NCBI RefSeq assembly: GCF_963082655.1
Contig: NC_081553.1
Span: forward strand, 65,361,341-65,425,340
Source: Stomoxys calcitrans
Lineage: Eukaryota > Arthropoda > Insecta > Diptera > Muscidae
DNA length: 64,000 nucleotides
Direction of reading: 5' to 3'
A program made the translations under genes and the position numbers. The notes below the pieces were generated by a model. The model was not told the DNA's origin and searched no databases. It saw only the letters and a list, made by a program, of their open reading frames with translations. Each line of letters begins with the position of its first letter. Position 1 is the first letter of the stretch. Shown here piece by piece: positions 56,971-64,000 of this stretch.

Positions 56971-57697
56971 GTAAATATCAACATGAAAAATTCAGGCAAG
57001 TTGACTAATATTTGAACCCTCAAGAGGCTCAGAGTCAAATTGGGAGATCGGATTATATGACAGTTATATCAGGATATGGACTGATGTAGACCATACTAGA
57101 CACAGTTGTTGGAAGTCATACCAAAACGAGATATGCAAAATTTCAACCTAATTGGAAAACAATTGCGCCCTCTGTAGGCTCACGAAGTCTAATAGGGAGA
57201 TCGGTTTATATGACAGCTATATCAGGAAGTCGTGATATGGGCAAAATTTTACCCAAATCGGATGAGAATTGCGCCTTCTAGAAGCTCAAAGAGTTTAGTC
57301 TGGAGATCGGTTTATATGGCAGCTATATGAGGTAATGGACCGATTTAGATCAAACTTGGCACAGTTGTTGGAAGTCGTACCAAAACAACAAATGCAAAAT
57401 TTTTACCAAATTGGATAACAAAAACGCCCTCTTGAGGCTGAAGAGGACTAAACGGGAGATCCGATGGAGACCATACAGATTTGGGAAGTCATTGCAAAAC
57501 ATTTCATGCAAAATTTCAGCCAAATCGAATAAGAATTGCGCCCTGTAGGAGCTCAAGAAGTTAAGATCCAAGATCGGCTCAAAATGTCATGGCGACAAGA
57601 ATATATCTACTTTAAGGGGTCTTAGACGAATATTTCAAGGTGTTACCATCGGAATGACGAAATGAGTATACCCCCATCCTATGATGGAGGGTATAAC
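56971..57697 (-). repeat. Family A partial array
   Basis: Divergent units (CTCAAGAGGCTCAGAGTCAAA, GATATGCAAAATTTCAACC) end with GAATATATCTACTTTAAGGGG and CCCCATCCTATGATGGAGGG. The palindrome end and the (GTCY)n tract are missing. Confidence 0.7.
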
Positions 57698-57949
57698 TAG
57701 TAAGGATAGCCGTTCGAAATATGGTAAATTAACTCTCAATTGTTGCGGATAGGTTAGGATTGTAAATGCTGGGCGATGGGTAAATACCCTAAAGGGATTT
57801 TCCCCGATAAATTGGGTAAATACCCGGGTATTTACCCATATATACCCAAATATTGGGTATTAATGATTTTACAGATATCTTAGCTATAAAAACATTTTCC
57901 AAAAAATTTCTGTTGATTTCGTTTTCTTTGTATATCCGACCTTCTGATC

Positions 57950-58377
57950 CCATAAAATTGAAATATAGTTATATATAGCCGCTATATAGACCGATCTCCA
58001 GACTTAAAGTCTTGAGGCAATAATTTGGTAATTTTTTTATTCGGTTTCGATGAAATTTGGCACAGTGAGTTCTGGTAGACCCCTACCCATTTCTGTGATG
58101 TGGGGTCCAGATCGGACCATATTTGGATATGGCTGCCCTATAGACCGGCCGCCTGATCTCCCGATATAGGGTATTAGGTATTAAGGTCATAAAGGATCCA
58201 CATCACCCCATATCGATGAAAATTGGTACAGTGAGCTCTGTAGTAGACCTCTACACATTCCCGTCAAATGTGGTTAAGATCGGACCATATTAGGATATAG
58301 CTGTCATATAGACCGATCTCACGATATAGTGTAGTGAGCTTATAACATAGGAATATTTCATCCGATTTCGATAAAAT
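57950..58377 (+). repeat. Family B-like array, divergent
   Basis: Three units carry ATAGCCGCTATATAGACCG, GAAATTTGGCACAGTGAGTT and GGACCATATTTGGATATGGC. It is closest to the array at 22640. It is truncated by the SINE at 58378. The stretch 57698-57949 to its left is AT-rich with GGGTAAATACCC-type short repeats. Confidence 0.6.
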
Positions 58378-58705
58378 TTAGCACAGAGGTTAGCATGAGG
58401 TTAGCGCAGAGGTTAGCATGTCCGCCTATGACGCTGAACGCCTGGGTTCGAATCCTGGCGAGACCTTCAGAAAAAATTTCCAGCGGTGGTTTTCCCCTCC
58501 TAATGCTGGCAAAGTTGTGACGCACTATGCCATGTAAAACTTCTCTCCAAAGTGGTGTTGCACTGGGGCACGCCCTTCGGACTCGTCTATAAAAAGGAGG
58601 CCCCTTATCATTGAGCCTAAAACTTGAATCGGACGGCACTCATTGATATACGAGAAGTTTGCCCCTGTTCCTTAGTGGAATATTCATGGGCAAAATTTGC
58701 ATTTA
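58378..58705 (+). mobile_element. SINE copy, nearly full length
   Basis: The head shows a small duplication (AGCACAGAGGTTAGCATGAG then GTTAGCGCAGAGGTTAGCAT). It has a perfect B box GGTTCGAATCC (58445-58455). The central segments and the GGGCAAAATTTGCATTTATA tail follow. The first bases before the A box are missing. It sits at the border between a family B array and a family G element. Confidence 0.88.
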
Positions 58706-60585
58706 TATTTGTTTCCAATGCTAAGAAGGAGAAGAGCTACATCCATTTATAAGTATACCGATCGACGCAGAATCACTTTCTGATTCAATTTAGCCATGAG
58801 CGTCTGTTCGTCTGTCCGTCTGTGAGTCCATGTATTCTTGTATTCAAGGTACAGGTCGTATTTGTTGACCAATCGTCATGAAATTTCGCACATGTCACTT
58901 TTTTGAGCCAAGGACGAACGCTATTGATTTGGGTGAAAATCGGTTTAGATTTGGGCATAGCTCCCATATATATGTATCGCCCGATTTGCACTTAAATGAC
59001 CGAAGTAACTAAAATTTTCAACCGATCTGCACAAAATTTGGTACGGATTGTTTTGTTACTGATCCTAACATATCTGCAAGATATCATCAAAATCGGTTCA
59101 GATTTAGATATAGCTCCCATATATATGTATCGCCCGATTTGCACTTAAATGGCCGTAGTAACTAAAATTTTCAACCGATCTGCACAAAATTTGGCATGGA
59201 TTGTTTTGTTAGTGATCCTAACATATCTGCAAGATATCATCAAAATCAGTTCAGATTTAGATATAGCTCCCATATATATGTATCGGCCGATTTGCACTAA
59301 AATGGCCGTAGTAACTATAATTTTCCACCGATCTGCACAAAATTCGACGCAGATAGCTTTCTTACTGATCTTAACATATCTGCAAAAATCGGTTCAGATT
59401 TAGATATAGCTCCCATATATATGTATCGCCCGATTTGCACTTAAATGACCGTAGTAACTAAAATTTTCAACCGATCTGCACAAAATTTGGCACGGGTTGG
59501 TTAAGTAATGATCCTAACATATCCGCAAGATATCACCAAAATCAGTTCAGATTTAGATATAGCTCCCATATATATATACCGTCCGATTTGCACTTAAATG
59601 GCCGTAGTATCTACAAATTTCAACCGATCTGCACAACATTTGGCACGGAATGCTTTGTTATTGATCTTAGCATATCTGCCAGATTTAGATATAGCTCCCA
59701 TATATATGTATGGCCCGATTTGCAATTTAATGGGTGTAGTGACTACATTTTTCAACTGGATCTGCACAAAATTTGGCAGGGATTATTATGTTACTGATCC
59801 TAACACATCTGCAAGATTTCATCAAAATAGGTTCAGATTTAGATATAGCTTCCATATATGTGTACCGACCGATTTGCACTTAAATTTCCGTAGTAACTAC
59901 AATTTTCAATCGATCTGCACAAAATTTGGCACGGGTTGTTTTGGTCATGATCCTAAAATATCTGCAAGATTTTATCAAAATCGGTGTAGATTTAGATATA
60001 GCTCCCATATATATGTATCGCCCGATTTGCACTTAAATGGCCGTAGTAACTAAAATTTTTAACCAATCTGCACAAAATTTGGCATGGATTGTTTTGTTAG
60101 TAATCCTAACATATCTGCAAGATTTCATGAAAATCGGTTCAAATTTGGATATAGCTCCCATATATATGTATTGTCCGATTTTAATTTAAATGGCCCTAGT
60201 AACTGCAATTTTCAACCGAACTGTACAAAATTTGGCACGGATTGTTTTGTCAGTGATATTAACATTTCTGCATGATTTCGTTATAGTCGGTTCAGATTTG
60301 GATATAGCTCCCATATATGTGTATCGCCCGATTTGCACTTAAATGGCCGTAGTAACTACAATTTTCAACCGATCTACACAAAAATTGGCACGAATTGTTT
60401 TGTTACTGAATCCAACATATCTCCAAGATTTCACAAAAATCGGTTAAGATTTGGATATAGCTCCCACATATATTTATTGCAGGATTTGCATTCAAAAAAA
60501 GTCGGTTCAGATTTACAATTGTAGGGTAGTTGTAGGGTATTATATAGTCGACTCCACACGACTTTAGCCTTTCCTTTCCAGTGTC
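58706..60585 (+). repeat. Family G element, long array
   Basis: It starts within the end module (GCTAAGAAGGAGAAGAGCTAC, GAATCACTTTCTGATTC, GTTCGTCTGTCCGTCTG). About ten monomers of roughly 150 bp follow (CTCCCATATATATGTATCGC, CCGATTTGCACTTAAATGGC, TCAACCGATCTGCACAAAA). The end is GGTATTATATAGTCGACTCC and ACGACTTTAGCCTTTCC. Its outer terminus is lost at the SINE. Confidence 0.78.
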
Positions 60586-61600
60586 AAAAGTGTTTTTGTT
60601 TTCTTTCTAAGCTTCCTTCATTTTCCTCACACTTATGCCCATCACTGTATGAAAATGTTGTCAAGTATGATCTAGAAATGTGTGTCGATTGCTATGTGTC
60701 CTCTGAGTTTGTATTGCTCATGCAAAAGTGTTCGCCTACAAGTAAATCGATATTTTGCCTATATTTATTTTATACATATTTATTCATACATATTTATATA
60801 GTACAGTCAGTACGTTGAGTACACCTAAACACCTACACACATACATACATACATACTCACCACAATGAGATGTATATATGCTGAGAGTTTGTGCATAGGT
60901 CTCTAGCAAGTGTTTATTCATTTATATTTTTCATTTGGTTGTTACTCTTGTTGTTGTTGTTGTTGTTGTTGATGATGATGTTTTTGTTGTATATATATAT
61001 ATTTGACTATAAGGTGTTCATTTATTTAGTATATTTAGCTAGATTTTGGTTTTTAATATAAACGACGATGACGACGACTCTGTCTGTCGAGAGAGCATAT
61101 GCAGAATTATGTTTGCATGAATGAATCAATGCCGGTATCCCACTTGCATGCCATGGCTGTTCGTCTCTCTGTGTGTCTGTCGTGCGTTCGGTGTCTGTGT
61201 CATTACGTATTCCTTGGTTGTTGATTGTATTTGACTTTAATCCTCCATAGTTGTTGGCAGGCTGGCTGGCTGCCTGGATGGGCTTGCTCTTCATCCCTCT
61301 CATATGTGTCCCTCCCTACATTTGTGACATGGTGGTGATGATATCTGAAAATGCAAAGCAGAGAGTAGAGATGTTTGTTAAAATTAAAAATTCCGAATTA
61401 GAAATGCATATTTTGTTTTGGGCATAAAATCCGCAATGCAATTTTGTGTATAAACATAGTCTATATTGTTTCTATTTGTTTCTATGACAAATACCAGGGA
61501 AAATATTAAATAATATATTAGGGTCTACCGTAAGAAGTGCTGCGGAAAAATATTTTTTTTTTTCAAAAATTTTAAAAATTTATTAAAAACAACCTAAAAC
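60586..61600. other. Unique DNA, no supported gene
   Basis: It holds (CATA)n at 60840-60858, (TTG)n at 60950-60972, and a short (TA)n. A 93-codon minus-strand frame (61022-61303) ends at a stop overlapping an AATAAA, but its composition is low complexity (TDTERTTDTQRDEQ) and no exon structure is convincing. Confidence 0.4.
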
Positions 61601-61604
61601 TCAT

Positions 61605-61725
61605 TAAATCCGGACAGAGTGCAATAGCGACACACCAGGCTTTTGGTAGGAATTAAACCCGCAATCTCCGCTCTGATAATCCGAGAACACTACCAAATTG
61701 ATTACCGGGGTGACCAGAACTAGAC
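61605..61725 (-). mobile_element. Possible second tRNA-derived SINE fragment
   Basis: On the minus strand, GTAATCAATTTGGTAGTGTTC (A-box-like) is followed by GATTATCAGAGCGGAGATTGC and GGGTTTAATTCCTACC (B-box-like, consensus GGTTCRANTCC). This is tRNA-like spacing, then AAAAGCCTGGTGTGTCGC. It is unrelated in sequence to the main SINE. There is only one copy here and no target duplication was found. Confidence 0.4.
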
Positions 61726-61859
61726 CATGCGCTGCAAGGATTTCAAAGGGTCGTATTACCTCTTCGTGCCAAAAGCAAGCTTTAAAAGCGCCTTTTATGG
61801 ATCTGAGACCTTAAAGAAGATCGGCCTATAAGGGGCTGCATCTAGATTCAGTTAAGGTT

Positions 61860-62065
61860 ATGTTTAAGTGGCAGGTTTGCTTGAGACTCACAAAGAAGAT
61901 TTCGACCATAAAGATACCAGAGAAACACGGGAAGGAAGATGCTTTCTATTTCCTATCTTTGAACCATCTAAATCCCTTAAAAATACCAACATCTTGCGTC
62001 TCAATTCGAACAAGCCCTTAAGAAATGAGAACTCAAAGTAGAAATCCATATTCTTGCCAGTGCAG
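61860..62065 (-). pseudogene. LINE C-terminal fragment
   Basis: The minus strand reads FELRRKMLVFLRDLDGSK and GNRKHLPSR. The DNA (TAGGAAATAGAAAGCATCTTC) matches the 3' end of the LINE fragment at 52860-52885 (TAGGAAATAGAAGGCATCTTC). Only the last coding and early 3' untranslated region is left. Confidence 0.5.
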
Positions 62066-62840
62066 AACACACATAAAGCTTGAATAAGTCTAGCGCTTTG
62101 CTATCGTTGACTAGAAGACAAGTCATCATAACTGGTCACTTTGTAACTTGCTGACTTGCCGTGAGGACATCGAGGAAGTAGACCATGAAAGATTTCCTCG
62201 AAGTCTTCACAGCGATTCAGTGGATAACCTATGGCCTTGAAATTTTGCACCCTATCTTGGCAGCACCTCAGCTCTATTCATTCCAAATTTCAAAGAGATA
62301 TCTCTACCCGTTCACACACGGCATTATTTGTAAAAGTTTTTTTCGGTTCTATCTCACTGTGCGACGATCTTATACCACGAAGATCTGTTGCTTGCGTGTC
62401 ATATGGTTCTTTGCTTCTCGAAATGAAAATGATCATTGTGCCTTTTTATCCACCAGGTATATATGACATGCTTATATCTCCTCTAGTCAGGGAGCTAGTT
62501 TATTGACAGATCTGGTCCTGACGATTTAAAGAAATTATTGGAGTCGAACCACGAATGTATATCAGTGACAATATTTTCTGAAAATTTTTATGCAGGAGAC
62601 GTTATTGAGTTTCGTCTCTAAACATTCCCTGTACATACTGTGACTTGCAAATGTACTCAACAGTAACAGAGTTGGAGGCTAGGATCTTCAATGGTGTATA
62701 GCCCTTTGATGTACTTTCTATGGAGCTGTAGAATTTCACCTAACTTTTGTTCTGAGCCTTTTTAAGACGGCCCTTGTATCTTAGTACCCACCATAATACT
62801 TGTAATACTTTGAGAGATTGATCTGAGTTCCCATAAAGTA
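62066..62840. other. Unclassified DNA
   Basis: No repeat family or gene is identified. 62080-62170 has a faint resemblance to the region before the Cys motif of the LINE fragment at 52560-52700 (CTAGAAGACAAGTCATC). The frames at 62185-62506 (+) are unsupported. Confidence 0.35.
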
Positions 62841-63519
62841 AAGGGTGATTTTTTTAGATTTGCTGGAAACAGGTTTGAACAGCTCTAGCACCTTTCGTGT
62901 TTTGTTTCACTGTCTGACATCTTCAGTTTGCTCTATTATTTAACTGTGAATCGTCTAACAAACGAACAATGCTTGCAAATTATTGAATTTTATTATCAAA
63001 ATGCGTGCTCTGTTAAGAAAGTTTATCGCGCGCTTCTTCCATTTTATTTTTTCATTCATTTTTGGCTCAAAGGGTACGTAAATAATTAGAATTGTCGATT
63101 TTGGAGTGAAGATCAGCCTAAAGCATTGCAAGAGCTATTAATGCATCCAGAAAAAGTCGTAGTTTGGTGCAGTTTATGGGCTGGTGACATCATTAGACCG
63201 TACTTCTTCAAATATGATGCGAATCGTAACGTAACTGTGTATGAGGAGCGCAACCACAAGATGACACCAAAATGCAAGAGCTTGACTTGCATGACAAGTG
63301 GTTTCAACAAGATTCGTAAGATACCGGCCAAAATGTTGGAAAGAGTGTCCCAAAATTGGACTAAGCGGATGAACCATTTGAGAAGCAGTCACGAAATAAT
63401 CTTCAAACATTAAATAATATGAACCGTTCTATCGGTTCAAATAAAGATTTCATGCATTGTACTGAATTCTATGTGTTTTTTTGAAAAACTATCCTATAGC
63501 TCTTAAAAAATTACCCTAC
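62841..63519 (+). pseudogene. Tc1/mariner transposase pseudogene, internally deleted
   Basis: The left end AAGGGTGATTTTTTTAG and right end TTAAAAAATTACCCTACA form imperfect inverted repeats. Coding remnants run NRLTNEQCLQIIEFYYQNAC (62950), then after a deletion NCRFWSEDQPKALQELLMHP (63085), VVVWCSLWAGDIIRPYFFKY, and after another deletion MLERVSQNWTKRMNHLRSSH ending EIIFKH and a stop at 63411. It is a relative of the foldback family with a different internal history. It retains the natural C-terminus that the foldback copies lack. Confidence 0.8.
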
Positions 63520-64000
63520 ATATATTTTCTTGATCATATTGATTTAAGTTGATCTAGCAATGTCTGTCCGTCCATCTGTCCGTCCGTCCATCTGTTCGTC
63601 CGTCCGTCCGTCGAAATCACGATAAAAGACGAATGAATGAAGATATCGTCTTAAAATTTTGGACAGACAGGTCGTTTGATAGCAAATGGGCTATACCGGT
63701 TGAGATTTGGATATAGCTCCCATATAAACCTATCTCCCGATTTGAGGTTTTTAGCCCTTGGAAGCAGTAATTGTCATTCGATTTGGCTGAAATTTTGCAC
63801 GTGGTGTTCTGTCACGTCTTCCTACAACAATGAGATGTACGATCCAAATCGGTCTACAACCTGATATAGCTCCCATATAAACCAAACTCCCGATTTGAGA
63901 TCCTGGAAGCGGCAATTGTTATTCGATTTGGCTGAAATTTTTCACGTAGTGTTCTGTTATGACTTCCAACATCCGTATTAAGTATGGTCTAAATCGGTCT
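63520..64000 (+). repeat. Family A variant, runs off the window
   Basis: TTCTTGATCATATTGATTTAAG, a long (GTCY)n tract (63563-63613) and CGAAATCACGATAAAAGACG are followed by units with CTCCCATATAAACC and TTTGAGGTTTTTAGCCC. This is the subtype seen at 16372-16985. It continues past 64000. Confidence 0.7.

Noticed and set aside
61022..61303. 93-codon minus-strand frame ending on an AATAAA-overlapping stop
   Set aside because: Low-complexity composition and adjacent microsatellites. An upstream CAG acceptor-like site leads to an early in-frame stop. No conserved motif.

Overview
This is eukaryotic nuclear DNA from a higher fly. A muscid or other calyptrate (Stomoxys/Musca type) is most likely. 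The evidence is the AT-rich sequence with GT-AG type exon borders, tRNA-derived SINEs, several LINE families, mariner-type elements, Helitron-like ends, and dozens of modules pairing a short (TA)n with a (GTCY)n tract, as in the dipteran mini-me/DINE-1 elements. The species is an inference. Nothing bacterial or viral was seen, and there is no rRNA, functional tRNA or CRISPR array. Nearly all open frames are shadows of repeats.

Host coding content is minimal. The best case is a first coding exon on the minus strand at 21856-21953: 32 codons with a membrane segment, ending at a consensus splice donor. A weaker candidate exon lies at 36444-36522, also minus. The window is probably intron and/or intergenic DNA around one or two genes transcribed right to left.

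The rest is a nested repeat landscape. Four tandem families fill it. Family A (monomer about 152 bp, mini-me-type ends) is at 3297-5220, 6106-7248, 8566-9187, 11600-12893, 15352-16069, 16372-16985, 23577-24890, 26641-28355, 28786-30396, 44108-44757, 48156-48926, 49677-50640, 56971-57697 and 63520-64000. Family B (about 150 bp) is at 22640-23520, 32376-33255, 50641-52200, 54269-55388 and 57950-58377. Family G (about 150 bp) is at 12893-13105, 18640-19565, 55461-56970 and 58706-60585. Family D (about 125 bp, Helitron-like ends) is at 1017-3296, 18185-18640, 19567-21358, 23521-25640, 39135-42175 and 44903-47060. A, B and G share a core motif and look like branches of one ancestral monomer.

Discrete mobile elements sit in and between these arrays. 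There are about 15 full or partial copies of a tRNA-derived SINE, three with target-site duplications. Four copies of a 217-237 bp mariner-type MITE are present, one of them splitting a LINE reverse transcriptase. Two foldback Tc1/mariner derivatives share an unusual architecture, and a third, divergent Tc1/mariner pseudogene is also present. LINE fragments of at least three types (jockey-like, RTE-like, LOA-like) are present, including a 5'-truncated one with an 11-bp target duplication. Comparison with paralogous empty sites gives the order of several insertions.

Unique AT-rich DNA without recognisable genes lies at 1-735, 5221-6105, 9188-11599, 13798-15045, 17323-18040, 21359-22640 (except the exon), 25641-26640, 28356-28785, 35640-36687 (except the candidate exon), 42176-43035, 47061-48155, 52921-54180, 60586-61600 and 62066-62840. 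No previously undescribed multi-gene system was found. The most interesting material is the SINE family, the foldback transposon with its empty site, and microsatellite birth inside a repeat unit.
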